Part shown: positions 8,183-17,694 of the stretch, piece after piece
How the letters are laid out: every line of letters starts with the position of its first letter
Position numbering within the stretch: position 1 is the stretch's first letter
NCBI RefSeq assembly: GCF_000258425.1
Contig: NC_017461.1
Location: 1,022,949 to 1,086,948 of the forward strand
DNA: 64,000 nucleotides
Direction: 5' to 3'
Source of the DNA: Fervidicoccus fontis Kam940
Lineage (GTDB): Archaea > Thermoproteota > Thermoprotei_A > Sulfolobales > Fervidicoccaceae
Translations under genes and position numbers: made by a program
Notes under the pieces: model-generated
The model's input: the letters and a program-made list of their open reading frames with translations, nothing else
Database searches by the model: none
Told to the model about the DNA's origin: nothing

Positions 8183-8848
8183 GTGAATTTAATTGCAAAG
8201 CTTTTAAATGTAAGCTATGCTTATCCTGATGGAACCAAAGCTGTAAAAAATGTCAGCTTGGAATTAAGGAGAGGGAATGTAATATGCATAACAGGTCCCA
8301 ACGGTTCAGGTAAAAGTACACTGTTGATGATACTTGCGGCATTGATCTTCCCGCAAGAAGGAGAAGTCTACTTATTTGGAAAAAAAATAGACAAGAAAAA
8401 CGCATCTGAAGTTAGGAAAAAAATAGGTTTTTTATTTCAAAATCCAGATGATATGTTGTTTAATCCCAGCGTGATTGAGGAAATTTCATTTGGGTTGATT
8501 GCGAAAGGGGTAAATAGAGAAATTTCTAACAACTTAGCTTTGGAAGAAATGAAAAAGCTTAAAATAGAAAATCTTGCTTATAAAGTTCCTCATAGGTTAA
8601 GTTTTGGACAAAGAAGGCTCGTTTCGCTTGCATCTATATTGGTGACAGATCCTTCCTTATTATTATTAGATGAGCCTACAAGCAACCTTGATGAAAAAAA
8701 TAGAGAGCTTATTATAGAAAGGTTAATGGAGTTTTTTGGAAATAGAAAAGATGATTGGGGTGCAGCAATAGCAACTCATGACAATGAACTTATTTACATT
8801 TGTAATGAATTTTTCTACATGTCTGAAGGAGAATTATCTCGCATATAG
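8183..8848 (+). CDS. cbiO: ECF transporter ATPase CbiO/EcfA
   Basis: A 221-residue ABC ATPase. It shows Walker A GPNGSGKST near residue 39, the Q-loop FLFQNPDDM near residue 87, the signature LSFGQRR near residue 138, Walker B LLLLDEPTSNLD and the H-loop ATHD near residue 195. The FQNPDDMLF segment is typical of CbiO/EcfA. It starts with GTG at 8183 behind GAGGTAG. Only one ATPase is encoded, so a homodimer would power uptake. It is the last gene of the metal uptake operon. Confidence 0.92.
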   Translation: MNLIAKLLNVSYAYPDGTKAVKNVSLELRRGNVICITGPNGSGKSTLLMILAALIFPQEGEVYLFGKKIDKKNASEVRKKIGFLFQNPDDMLFNPSVIEEISFGLIAKGVNREISNNLALEEMKKLKIENLAYKVPHRLSFGQRRLVSLASILVTDPSLLLLDEPTSNLDEKNRELIIERLMEFFGNRKDDWGAAIATHDNELIYICNEFFYMSEGELSRI

Positions 8849-9039
8849 CTATAAAAATAAGTGAAGCCGAGAATAAGAACAGCAAGTCTTGACATTTATG
8901 GCGGAGTAAACTTTTTATTTTGATGAATTTCTGGCATTCCTATCTTTTCCAAAAATGAAAGATGCATTCATGAAGAAATGCGAATAATTTGTTTCGATTT
9001 TTGACTGAGAGGAAGTTAGTTGATATATTAGGAAATTCT

Positions 9040-9657
9040 TTAAGTATAAGGCAGATACATTTCTTTTGCTTTATTCATTATATCTATAGCGACTTTTACG
9101 ACCTCTTCTTTATTAGTAAAAAATTCTAAGAAGAGGAGCTTATCCTCATAACTTATTCTAACTAAATTCATTCTCCGTTCTATACCAGAGATAAGTTCCA
9201 AGAGTTTGTTTGCATCCTTTCCACATGCATGATATTTTATCCCATTTATTAATATTATTTTACTATTTTCACAGAATTTTTTCTTTCTTTCTATAGCAGA
9301 AGGGGAAATCCTTAAATTTTCATTATACATTGCTTTAAAAATAAACTTATCAGACTTGCTTGTCAGCTTGGAGAATGGGTAGTATATTACGCTGTGTCTG
9401 GGCAGAAGAATTAAAACAGCCTCAGCTTTATTTAAATGATCTCTTTTTAATTCAAAAACAGCTTCAAATCCTACTAATGTTCCTAACATCTTGTATAGTT
9501 GATCTTTTGGATTTAATTTTTCCTGCAACTCTTTTGAAAAAGCCTTCATTTTGCTTATGTTAATTCTCTCTCCTCTGAAATAAAAAAAAGGGGTTACTCC
9601 TCCAAGTATTATTATAACGATTAATGCTAGATCTGTAGAACTCAGTCCTAATATCAT
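9040..9657 (-). CDS. Membrane-anchored hypothetical protein next to ArsA-like ATPase
   Basis: A 205-residue protein with one N-terminal membrane helix (about residues 8-26, IVIIILGGVTPFFYF) followed by a soluble domain of mixed alpha/beta type. The soluble part contains INGIKYHACGKDANKLLELI and two cysteines, but I recognise no family. Its gene lies 5 bp after the ArsA-like ATPase gene, which in turn follows a second small membrane protein, so the three are very likely one transcription unit. The anchored topology suggests it may recruit the ATPase or a client to the membrane. This is inference only. Confidence 0.65.
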   Translation of the reverse strand: MILGLSSTDLALIVIIILGGVTPFFYFRGERINISKMKAFSKELQEKLNPKDQLYKMLGTLVGFEAVFELKRDHLNKAEAVLILLPRHSVIYYPFSKLTSKSDKFIFKAMYNENLRISPSAIERKKKFCENSKIILINGIKYHACGKDANKLLELISGIERRMNLVRISYEDKLLFLEFFTNKEEVVKVAIDIMNKAKEMYLPYT

Positions 9658-9662
9658 TTCGT

Positions 9663-10583
9663 CTAAAGCACCTCTATTTTCTCTATAACCTTCTCAATTT
9701 TTTCAATAGAGATGACCTCATAATTCATTTGAGGAACTAAAATGAGTCTTGCCTCAGGAAATTTTTCCTTCAAATAGTTGATAACACTCAACCCGTTCTC
9801 ATCTTTTTTGTATTTATTTATTACTACTGAACTAATCTTTATTCCTCTATTTTTAAGTGAATTTGAAAGTCTTTCGAGATCAACGATTGGGAGCTTCTCT
9901 GTTGTTGTGACTCCTATAATTTTTGTAAAATCGCTATTCATAAAAAGCTTTTTATTTCTTTCAATTTCTTCTCTCATCTGAATCAATTCTTTTAGTATTT
10001 TGTCATCTATCGTAACTTTTTTCCCTGCTTTTACAGATTCAATTACCTCTTTAAGACCTGCAATTTTCGATCTCAAGTCTATTAAGTTATCTACCCAAAC
10101 TCCCTGAACCCACGGCAACCCTATTAGCCTTGAAGTTATGCTAGTTGCTGGTGTATCGACAATGATATATTTATATTCGTCCACTTTTCTAACAAGAGAC
10201 ACTATATAGTGAAGCATTGCTTCTATTTCTATTCCAGGAGAGTCTTTGAGCGTGTCAAAATACTTATCAAGATTTAAAGCTGTAATATCTTTATAAGAGT
10301 TTTTAAGAAGATTTATTGATTTACTCAGATACTCTCTAATCAGCTCATCAATATCAGCTTCGTTTGCAATCAAATTTTCAGCGATTCTTTTTTCCCTGTG
10401 TTCTAATTTATAGCCTAATACATCTCCAAGGTGATGAGCGGGATCTATAGATGTGACAAAGGTAGGTAATTGCTTACTTGCATAGATCGAAAGTATGGCA
10501 GAAAAAGTAGTCTTGCCAACACCTCCTTTCCCTACAATCATAACTAAGCCTTTTTCTTTAGGTAAAATCTGAGAAAGGGTCAT
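9663..10583 (-). CDS. ArsA/Get3-family ATPase
   Basis: A 306-residue deviant-Walker ATPase. P-loop GKGGVGKTTFS is near residue 18. The switch I region SIDPAHHLGDVLG near residue 47 corresponds to the D-P-A-H-x-L/S signature of ArsA/Get3, and switch II reads IIVDTPAT near residue 143. No CxxC dimer motif and no arsenite-binding cysteine triad are seen, so arsenite transport is unlikely. Get3-like membrane-protein handling is more plausible. ATG at 10583 is preferred over the TTG at 10607 because GAAGGTAG sits six bases upstream of it. It lies between two small membrane-protein genes. Confidence 0.85.
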   Translation of the reverse strand: MTLSQILPKEKGLVMIVGKGGVGKTTFSAILSIYASKQLPTFVTSIDPAHHLGDVLGYKLEHREKRIAENLIANEADIDELIREYLSKSINLLKNSYKDITALNLDKYFDTLKDSPGIEIEAMLHYIVSLVRKVDEYKYIIVDTPATSITSRLIGLPWVQGVWVDNLIDLRSKIAGLKEVIESVKAGKKVTIDDKILKELIQMREEIERNKKLFMNSDFTKIIGVTTTEKLPIVDLERLSNSLKNRGIKISSVVINKYKKDENGLSVINYLKEKFPEARLILVPQMNYEVISIEKIEKVIEKIEVL

Positions 10584-10596
10584 TTTAACTACCTTC

Positions 10597-10890
10597 TTAA
10601 TCCTCAAAATTTATTGCATCTATAATATCACCTAATGTGTCATCCACTCTCCTTCCTTTATTTTGCAAGAACTTGAGCTCATCTAATGCCATTGGGAGTA
10701 TCCTTATAGTTACTGAACTGGGAGGGGAGGGCATTCCTATCATTCCACCAAAAACTAAAAGCAGGAAAACTGAAAGGTATTCACTATACTCCTTTTCAAT
10801 TGATTGAATGGCATTCATTTTTGAATATTCTGGCAAGAAATATTTGATAAAAGAAAAAAAATTTTTAATTTTATTTATTAGCTTTTCCAC
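10597..10890 (-). CDS. Small hypothetical membrane protein upstream of ArsA-like ATPase
   Basis: A 97-residue protein with a basic N-terminus, one clear hydrophobic segment near residues 42-60 (FLLLVFGGMIGMPSPPSS) and an acidic C-terminal tail. No family is recognised. The proline-rich end of the helix and the charged flanks suggest a single-pass protein. It is the first of three closely packed minus-strand genes with the ArsA/Get3-like ATPase, and it follows cstA by 7 bp in the same direction, so it could share the cstA transcript. Confidence 0.6.
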   Translation of the reverse strand: MEKLINKIKNFFSFIKYFLPEYSKMNAIQSIEKEYSEYLSVFLLLVFGGMIGMPSPPSSVTIRILPMALDELKFLQNKGRRVDDTLGDIIDAINFED

Positions 10891-10897
10891 TTATTTG

Positions 10898-12649
10898 TCA
10901 CTTCTTTCTCTTTTTTCTAGTGACATTGATAAACTCTAATATTAATAAAATGTCTAATATTAGCAGTATAGCTACCATAGTGCTCAGAGAAGCACCTAAG
11001 TAAATTGCAGTTCCATTTCCAGTTGCTAACCCTGTTTGTAATTTTGGAATTGCAACTTTAAACTCATACCAGAAAAGTGCAGATGTCACTGTTATCCATA
11101 AGAAGAACGCTGGAACAAATGCTAATAAAGATTGTTTGAGCGACCTTCTTAATTCGTAGTAGACATATGAAGATGTAGTTATAAGCGCTAGAGCCGCTAA
11201 AAGCTGATTAGCACCAGCGAATGCCGGATATACATAATTCAGAGCACCTGTATAAGCTAAGCTACCTCCTATTAACAGAGCGACAAGGGATCCTAGATAT
11301 CTGTTTGAAAGAATCTTATGGGCGGTTGGTGCTCTTATTCTCAATGGTTCTACAATCTCATTCCATGTGAATCGTGCAAGCCTGTTTGTGGTATCTAGAA
11401 CGGCAAAATCAAATGTCGCAAACCACAGTCCTGCAAATAGAGTTCCTATAGCTAATGGTATATCGAATGCTTTATACCAAACAAAGCCGTAACTTCTGAT
11501 AAACGATGGCAAGGTACTTGAAACCACATAATTATAAAGAACTGACTTGTTGGCCAATACTTGGTCTAGCGGTACATTGTTGTAATACGAATACGCAAAG
11601 GGGATCATAGTTGCCACCGATAGCGCAACAGTCATAGCAACAAGTCCCTCAGTAAGCATCCCTCCATATCCTATAGCTCGAGCATCTAGTTCTGAGTTCA
11701 ATTGTCTTGCTGTAGTTCCTGATGCAACTAGGCTGTGAAATCCTGACAATGCACCGCAAGCTATAACTAGAACTATCGTAGGATATACAGGTGATGGTTG
11801 CCCACCAACAACTTTCCACGTAAATGAAGATAGCGCATCCAACTGAATAGGTGTTCTTGCTAATATTAGACCAATAACTCCCAAAATTATTCCTCCCCAC
11901 ATAATGTATACATTGAGGAAATCTCTAGGTTGCAAGAAGTACCATAGTGGTAGCCATCCTGCCATCCATCCGTAGATCAATAAGATCGTTATCCATGCAT
12001 TAAAGTTGTTAATTACCAATGGGAGTTTATAGCCGGCGTACATCGCTAACAATAAGAGAACAACTCCTGTTACTATTGCATATGGTAGCTTGAAATTCAA
12101 CTTGTATATTAAGACACCTACGAATATTGCAATTGGCATAAACCATAATATTGCTGTTGCTGTTGAGGGAGTTGACATAAATACTTGGACATCAAATATT
12201 ACGAATGCTGCTATTATTAGTATTAATGCAAAAAGTATATACCATTGGAAGATATACTGAGTTCTTTTTGATAGAACTTGCCCGCTTACAAACGCAATAG
12301 TCTTTCCTTCGTGCCTTATAGATGCAATTAGGGCAAGATAATCATGTACAGCACCTAAGACAACGTTTGCTATTGCAATCCACAGTATCCCAGGAAGCCA
12401 CCCCCAAGCCATTGCCATAGTTGGTCCTGCTATCGGTCCGGTCCCTGCAATAGCTCCTACATGATGCCCATAAAGGATGTACTTATTTGCAGGAACATAG
12501 TCTATTCCGTCAAAGTATTTATGTGCAGGAGTTATGTTTTCATCTTTTGCCTCAGCAATCCTCTTATGAAAATAACCTCCATAAAACTTATAGAAGAGAA
12601 TATACCAAACTCCCAGTAATAGTAATATTAGCCACGCATATATTGTCAT
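10898..12649 (-). CDS. cstA: Carbon starvation protein CstA (peptide/pyruvate transporter family)
   Basis: A 583-residue polytopic membrane protein of the CstA family. Diagnostic segments are FDGIDYVPANKYILYGHH near residue 47, AGTGPIAGPTMAMAWGW near residue 68, and the SGFHSLVASGTTARQLNSE region near residue 305. About 15 hydrophobic stretches are present. Characterised bacterial members import peptides or pyruvate; this archaeal member lacks the longer C-terminal part of the E. coli protein. Its start overlaps the preceding small membrane gene by 4 bp (ATGA), indicating translational coupling. Confidence 0.92.
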   Translation of the reverse strand: MTIYAWLILLLLGVWYILFYKFYGGYFHKRIAEAKDENITPAHKYFDGIDYVPANKYILYGHHVGAIAGTGPIAGPTMAMAWGWLPGILWIAIANVVLGAVHDYLALIASIRHEGKTIAFVSGQVLSKRTQYIFQWYILFALILIIAAFVIFDVQVFMSTPSTATAILWFMPIAIFVGVLIYKLNFKLPYAIVTGVVLLLLAMYAGYKLPLVINNFNAWITILLIYGWMAGWLPLWYFLQPRDFLNVYIMWGGIILGVIGLILARTPIQLDALSSFTWKVVGGQPSPVYPTIVLVIACGALSGFHSLVASGTTARQLNSELDARAIGYGGMLTEGLVAMTVALSVATMIPFAYSYYNNVPLDQVLANKSVLYNYVVSSTLPSFIRSYGFVWYKAFDIPLAIGTLFAGLWFATFDFAVLDTTNRLARFTWNEIVEPLRIRAPTAHKILSNRYLGSLVALLIGGSLAYTGALNYVYPAFAGANQLLAALALITTSSYVYYELRRSLKQSLLAFVPAFFLWITVTSALFWYEFKVAIPKLQTGLATGNGTAIYLGASLSTMVAILLILDILLILEFINVTRKKRKK

Positions 12650-12897
12650 TTCTTTTCCCCTTCTTCAATTTCTTTCTTGGCACCGAGAATTTCAGTTCTA
12701 ACTCTTGCGGCAACTTCTTTTGGTACCTCTCCTATCCAAAACCCTGGTCCAGCTAGAAGAAGTATTGTTCCTGCTACAAAGGTATATGCATCATCGCCTG
12801 CAATCATTCCGTTTTTCCAGTTTGCTAGGTATGAATAAAACATTAGTATTATTCCCAAAAAAGTCATTATCATTCCAGCTATTTGCTTCAGGTTCAT
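12646..12897 (-). CDS. Small two-helix membrane protein coupled to CstA
   Basis: An 83-residue protein with two hydrophobic segments (IAGMIMTFLGIILMFYSYLA region and TFVAGTILLLAGPGFWIG region) and a charged C-terminal helix (KEVAARVRTEILGAKKEI). The start is taken at the ATG of MNLKQIA, with GAGG about 12 bases upstream; an earlier in-frame start at 12975 would only add an unlikely AT-rich leader. The ATGA overlap with cstA argues for a functional partnership, perhaps a CstA accessory subunit. No family name is known to me. Confidence 0.65.
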   Translation of the reverse strand: MNLKQIAGMIMTFLGIILMFYSYLANWKNGMIAGDDAYTFVAGTILLLAGPGFWIGEVPKEVAARVRTEILGAKKEIEEGEKK

Positions 12898-13386
12898 TTC
12901 TCTAAGAACCTCTTTATTTGTATTTATTTTATATTTAAAAAGTATTTTGTATTTAAAGATATCTAACAAAAACATGTTAAAGTCATTATATTATAAAAGA
13001 ATTATAAGTATATTTTTAAAAATAAAAAACATTTTTTATTATAATATTAATTTATGATATAATAAAAACCTTTTTTCTAAAAATATTCATATAGCTAGAT
13101 GATATTTAACTGTTTAAAAAATGATGTATTAGAATTTGGTTTATTTATACCTATAGGGTAAAAACTTATGGAATATCATTTAATCTTTTTCTTTTAAAAA
13201 AAAGAGAATAACAAGTATAAGTAAAGCAAAAAGTTTATAAACAGAAAAAACGCTCTAACCAATTAGAATTATGATATAATTGATAGATTTTGATTTAAGT
13301 CCTCGTCTTTAATTCTAGAGGATGTTTAGATGCAATATATAGAATTTTAGTTAGCTTTTGCATTATAAGATAAATTGCAAAGATGG
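12898..13386. promoter_or_regulatory. Divergent intergenic region between cstA unit and aCPSF1
   Basis: Nearly 500 bp of very AT-rich DNA carrying outward promoters. A TATA-like AAGTTTATAAACAG lies near 13230 and could serve the plus-strand nuclease gene; several AT runs near 12930-13000 could serve the cstA unit. No conserved ORF or structured RNA is visible. Confidence 0.4.
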
Positions 13387-15339
13387 ATGAAAATGAGTAC
13401 CGGAAAAAACAATATCAAAAGAATCTCATCTATTGCGAAGATAAGAGAATCCATTATCAACTTAGTCCCGCCGCAAGCAATGATGACTTCTATAGAATTT
13501 GAAGGACCGGAAATTGCCATATATGTTAAAAACCCTGGAATCTTAATGGAGCAGATGGGCATAATAAGAGATATAGCTAAGACCATAAGGAAAAGAGTCG
13601 TAATAAGGACGGATCCATCAATAAGAAAGCCGGAAGAGGAGGCTAAAAAAATAATACTGGAAACCGTCCCAAAAGAAGCTGAAATAAAAGCTATAGAGTT
13701 TGATGACGTTCTTGGGGATGTTATAATAAAAGCCGAAAAGCCCGGTCTAGTTATTGGGAAAGGGGGCAATATAAGGAGAGAGCTTTTAGTAAAAACAGGA
13801 TGGAGACCTACTGTTATAAGGGCGCCGCCCACCTCTTCGAAGATACTAGATAGCATATTAGGACAACTAATAGCAGAAAGCAATTACAGAAAAACGTTTC
13901 TTAGAAATATTGGAGAGAGAATACATAGAGACCTGCTTTTTAAAACGAACTCGATAAGAATTATTGCTCTCGGAGGATTTCAAGAAGTAGGAAGGAGCGC
14001 AATACTTGTAGAAACTAATGAAAGCAAAATTCTGCTAGATGCTGGAGTTAATCCCGGCTCTTCTAGCTTTCCATCAATAGCACCGAGATTTGATGTTGAT
14101 GAGTTTAAAATAGAAGAGCTTGATGCCATTGTTATTACACATGCACATTTAGATCATGTAGGTATGTTGCCATTCCTCTTTAAATATGGGTACAATGGAC
14201 CCGTATATATGACTAAAGCTACAAGAGATATAATGGTATTATCGCAACTGGACTTTCTAGATATAATGACGAAAGAAGGAAAAATACCTCCATATACTCA
14301 AAAAGAAGTGAAAAAAGCCGTACTTCATACAATACCTGTTGAATATGGTGATGTTACTGATATTGCACCGGATATCAGGCTAACTTTATATGACGCAGGG
14401 CACATATTGGGTTCGGCAATGGCTCATTTACACATAGGGAACGGTCTGCATAATATCGTGTATACAGGTGATTTTAAATATGCCCATACCAAGTTATTAA
14501 ACAAAGCTACAGATAAGTTTCCGAGATTAGAAACGCTGATCATGGAAAGCACTTATGGTGAGACGAAGCAACCATCAAGAGCAGAGGCCGAAAGCAATCT
14601 CATTAATATAATAAGAAAAACTGTTCAGAGAGGAGGAAAAATATTAGTACCTGTTATGTCAGTTGGAAGAGGACAGGAAATAATGCTGATTCTCTCAGAA
14701 GCTTTTAGTAAAGGACAATTGCAGGACATACCCGTATACATAGAAGGTATGGTAACAGAAGTCACCGCGTTGCACACTCATTATCCAGAGCTTATGTCTC
14801 AATCAGTTGAGAAAGCTATACATCTAGGAGAAAATCCATTTATGAACAAAAACTTCGTGGTTGTTCAGAGCAAAGATAAAAGAAGTGAAGCATTAGAACC
14901 TGGCCCTTGCATTATTTTAGCTACAAGTGGAATGCTTAATGGAGGTCCAAGCGTTGAATATTTGAAAAGCTTGGCTGAGGATCCTAAAAACTCTCTAATA
15001 TTTGTAAGTTATCAAGTTGAAGGAACCCTTGGAAGAAAAATAAAAGATGGTCAAAAAGAATTAACGTTTCTGAATCCTGATGGAAAAATAGAAACTATCA
15101 AAATCAATATGGAAATACATTCGATAGAGGGATTTAGCGGACATAGCGATAAAAATGAACTAATATCTTTCATAGAAAATATTGAGCCAAAACCTAAAAA
15201 TATAATTTTAAACCACGGTGAGCTATCTGCAATAATGTCGCTTTATAATTCTATCGAGAAAAGAAAATATGCGAACAGAGCTTTAAGCGATATAAGGGTT
15301 ATAGCTCCATCCATTCTTGATGCAATCGCTTTAATTTAA
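13387..15339 (+). CDS. aCPSF1, KH-domain beta-CASP ribonuclease (archaeal termination factor)
   Basis: About 650 residues. The N-terminal third holds two KH-type modules, the second with the GKGGNIRREL loop near residue 130. The metallo-beta-lactamase domain follows, with HAHLDHVG near residue 255, and then the beta-CASP domain with MESTYGE, VPVMSVGRGQE, LATSGMLNGGP and the C-terminal HSIEGFSGHSDK and LNHGE metal-binding motifs. Archaeal aCPSF1 cleaves transcripts at U-rich 3' ends and promotes transcription termination genome-wide. Two close starts exist (ATG at 13387 and 13393). Its smaller paralogue aCPSF2 is encoded nearby on the other strand. Confidence 0.95.
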   Translation: MKMSTGKNNIKRISSIAKIRESIINLVPPQAMMTSIEFEGPEIAIYVKNPGILMEQMGIIRDIAKTIRKRVVIRTDPSIRKPEEEAKKIILETVPKEAEIKAIEFDDVLGDVIIKAEKPGLVIGKGGNIRRELLVKTGWRPTVIRAPPTSSKILDSILGQLIAESNYRKTFLRNIGERIHRDLLFKTNSIRIIALGGFQEVGRSAILVETNESKILLDAGVNPGSSSFPSIAPRFDVDEFKIEELDAIVITHAHLDHVGMLPFLFKYGYNGPVYMTKATRDIMVLSQLDFLDIMTKEGKIPPYTQKEVKKAVLHTIPVEYGDVTDIAPDIRLTLYDAGHILGSAMAHLHIGNGLHNIVYTGDFKYAHTKLLNKATDKFPRLETLIMESTYGETKQPSRAEAESNLINIIRKTVQRGGKILVPVMSVGRGQEIMLILSEAFSKGQLQDIPVYIEGMVTEVTALHTHYPELMSQSVEKAIHLGENPFMNKNFVVVQSKDKRSEALEPGPCIILATSGMLNGGPSVEYLKSLAEDPKNSLIFVSYQVEGTLGRKIKDGQKELTFLNPDGKIETIKINMEIHSIEGFSGHSDKNELISFIENIEPKPKNIILNHGELSAIMSLYNSIEKRKYANRALSDIRVIAPSILDAIALI

Positions 15340-15424
15340 AAACTTCTTAAACAATCTACAGCTAATTAATATAAACCTTAAAAATTAATACTACTATTAA
15401 GTTGTCAAAGGAGGTCGTGTCAAA

Positions 15425-15676
15425 GTGCCATACGAAGTTTTATTTAAAAATTTGGATGAAGCTAATGAAAAAGTGAAAAAGTTAGTAAAAGAACCTGACC
15501 TTTGCTTGATAAAAGTTAACAAAGAAAACGTTAAGCTGAAAATTAGAGATAAAAATAAACTTTATACGCTTGTATTTTCCAAAGAGAATGTAGGGGTTAG
15601 TTCTGTAGAGGAGCTGAAAAAAGTAGCTACAGATATAGCGACAAAAATTTCTTGCAAAGAAACTAAAGAACTCTAA
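15425..15676 (+). CDS. Ribosomal protein eL38-like
   Basis: An 83-residue basic protein. The central part KENVKLKIRDKNKLYTLVF matches the eL38 core, in which a V-K-x-K-x-R strand is followed by L-Y-T-L. The C-terminal basic helix fits as well, although the protein is slightly longer than most archaeal eL38. The start is GTG at 15425 behind a very strong ribosome site, GGAGGT at 15410-15415. Its 3' end overlaps the convergent aCPSF2 gene by 4 bp. The assignment rests on the short core, so confidence is moderate. Confidence 0.7.
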   Translation: MPYEVLFKNLDEANEKVKKLVKEPDLCLIKVNKENVKLKIRDKNKLYTLVFSKENVGVSSVEELKKVATDIATKISCKETKEL

Positions 15677-16941
15677 TGTTTTTTACTGAAAGAGATAACT
15701 TCTCCTGTGTTAGGAATGACAGGGACGATTCCCGTTTGCTGTTTTATCTCATCAGCAAGTACATTCTGAGACTCAGGCTCGCCGTGAACTAGTATTATTT
15801 TTTCTAAATTCCTTATAGATTTGATAATCTCAATTAATCCATTTTTTCCTGCATGACTTGAAAAATCCATCCATTCGACCCTGGCCTTTACAGGCTTACC
15901 TCCATCTTCATATATTCCTCTTTCAATTATACTTCTACCTGGAGTGTTTTTTCCTTGAAAGCTGACAAGAAAAACGGCATTTTTTTCATCATCTGCAATT
16001 TTTCTCAAATAGTATCTTGAAGGGCCTCCCTTCAACATTCCTGAACTTGATACAATAACGCATGGTTTTTTCCACACTTTCCTTCTATCTTGCCATCCTT
16101 TTAGGAATATCTGTTCGGAATATGCCTTCTCTAATAGCTCGCTATTTTTTAAAAACACTTTATTTTCCAACATGATTTCAGTTGCTTGCTTAACCATCCC
16201 ATCTATATAAACAGGAGAGACATCATTTTCAGCTAGTATTGTCATTATCTCCTGCCCTCTTCCTACACTGAAAACTGGTATAAGTACAGTACCACCCTTT
16301 TCTAAGACCTCGTTTACTGATTCTGTAAGTCTCTTTTCTACATCCTTTCTTTCTGGATGGTTCGCATTTCCGTATGTGCTTTCTATTATTAACACATCCG
16401 CTTCTGCACCGTCAATCTTTGCTGATTCTACAAGCTTTGTATCTATAGAATTAATATCTGCAGTATATATTAAGGAGCCATCGGGCGTTGATACCTTTAC
16501 AGAGAGACTTCCGGGGATATGTCCCGAATGGTAGAAATCTAAGGAGAAAAATTCACTCAATTTAACAAAATCTCCCGCTTTAACGTCTTGAATCGATGAT
16601 AGCAAGCTATTAACTTCATTTATTTCAAAGTCAAGATAATAGCCAGAAAGCTTGAGAAAATCCTCAAGCATTAATCTAGCTAAGTGTCTTGTGACCCTGG
16701 TAGAAAAAGCTTTCGGTTTGACTGACGAATATAATAGTGGAGCGGCGCCTATGTGATCTAGGTGAACATGAGAAAGCACTACACCATCTAATTTTATCGG
16801 CGATATATGGAGCGGCATAACTGGGTTATCATTTTCATCGAAATTTACCCCATAGTCAAGAAGAACCGATCTATTGTTATATTCTACAGAAATCGCAGCT
16901 CTTCCAACTTCTTTTCCGCTACCTAAAATTTTAATTTGCAT
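15673..16941 (-). CDS. aCPSF2, beta-CASP ribonuclease
   Basis: A 422-residue metallo-beta-lactamase/beta-CASP nuclease without KH domains. Motifs are SHVHLDHIGAAP near residue 55, IYTADINS, IESTYGNANH, IPVFSVGRGQE, SSSGMLKGGPS, the DFSSHAGKNG motif and LVHGEPE near the C-terminus. Archaeal aCPSF2 acts as a 5'-3' exo- and endoribonuclease in RNA decay. ATG at 16941 (MQIKILGSG) is preferred to the GTG at 16959 because the family starts at the first beta strand. It is convergent with eL38. Confidence 0.92.
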   Translation of the reverse strand: MQIKILGSGKEVGRAAISVEYNNRSVLLDYGVNFDENDNPVMPLHISPIKLDGVVLSHVHLDHIGAAPLLYSSVKPKAFSTRVTRHLARLMLEDFLKLSGYYLDFEINEVNSLLSSIQDVKAGDFVKLSEFFSLDFYHSGHIPGSLSVKVSTPDGSLIYTADINSIDTKLVESAKIDGAEADVLIIESTYGNANHPERKDVEKRLTESVNEVLEKGGTVLIPVFSVGRGQEIMTILAENDVSPVYIDGMVKQATEIMLENKVFLKNSELLEKAYSEQIFLKGWQDRRKVWKKPCVIVSSSGMLKGGPSRYYLRKIADDEKNAVFLVSFQGKNTPGRSIIERGIYEDGGKPVKARVEWMDFSSHAGKNGLIEIIKSIRNLEKIILVHGEPESQNVLADEIKQQTGIVPVIPNTGEVISFSKKH

Positions 16942-17092
16942 TTTTTCACGCTCTTTCACTAGCCTTTTTTGCTATATAGAATAATTTTTTCTAACGCTAT
17001 AATCAACATATTACAATATTTTTATTTGTTAAACTTATTTATTTTCTTTGTATAAAACTAATTGATAGTGAAAGAAGTAGAGGTAGTAAAAT

Positions 17093-17467
17093 ATGTTTAA
17101 AATGAATCCTAGTGATATGAAAAAAATGATGAAAAGAATGGGAATAAATGTAGATGTTGAAGAAGTTAAAGATGCAGAAAGAGTGCTGATCGAAACTTCA
17201 GGGGATAAAAACTTCGTCGTTGAGCAACCCTCTGTGACTTTTTTAAAAATGAAGGGGCAGACGATCATTTATGTTATAGGAAGCTTGAAAGAAATTGAAA
17301 AAGAAGAAACTACTCATCAAAAAAGGGAGTTAGAAATTTTAGAAGATGACGTTCAGCTTGTAGCCGCAGAAGCAGGTGTATCATTGGAAGAAGCAAGGAA
17401 GGCTCTTGAAATTACAAATGGAGATATAGCACAAGCCATAATGCTTTTAAGTGCAAAAAAAGGATAA
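17093..17467 (+). CDS. nac: Nascent polypeptide-associated complex protein (archaeal NAC)
   Basis: A 124-residue archaeal NAC. The N-terminal half (MNPSDMKKMMKRMGINVDVE then the NAC beta-barrel with VVEQPSVTFLKMKGQTIIYVIG) is followed by a C-terminal UBA domain from about residue 85 (QLVAAEAGVSLEEARKAL...NGDIAQAIMLL). It binds at the ribosomal exit tunnel as a homodimer and shields nascent chains. The start is ATG behind GAGGTAG. Confidence 0.95.
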   Translation: MFKMNPSDMKKMMKRMGINVDVEEVKDAERVLIETSGDKNFVVEQPSVTFLKMKGQTIIYVIGSLKEIEKEETTHQKRELEILEDDVQLVAAEAGVSLEEARKALEITNGDIAQAIMLLSAKKG

Positions 17468-17694
17468 ACCGATTTCTCTTTTAATTCGCAAAATTATATA
17501 CAGGATTTTATAACTGAAACGGGTATTTATGATAGAGCTGAATGTTTTAATATCTTTTGTTTAAAACTCCATCAACACTTGATGTCAAAAGAATAAAGGA
17601 CATGTTCACGAATATGTGGTGGTAACAGATGAATAACATTGATCGAATTTCTCAATTCATGCGGCGGAATTGAGTTTGATATGAAGATAATTTA

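Noticed and set aside
8915-9010. Possible box C/D sRNA between cbiO and the minus-strand hypothetical gene (TGATGAA ... CTGA).
   Set aside because: The boxes are nearly 90 nt apart, longer than archaeal C/D guides, and flanks do not pair.
17540-17690. Short frames reading KTPSTLDVKRIKDMFTNMWW and MNNIDRISQFMRRN downstream of nac, with a GGTGGT ribosome-like site.
   Set aside because: The first frame lacks a start and is preceded by stops; the second is only 14 codons in degraded sequence. They may be remnants of a lost gene, but I cannot name a family or show coding potential.
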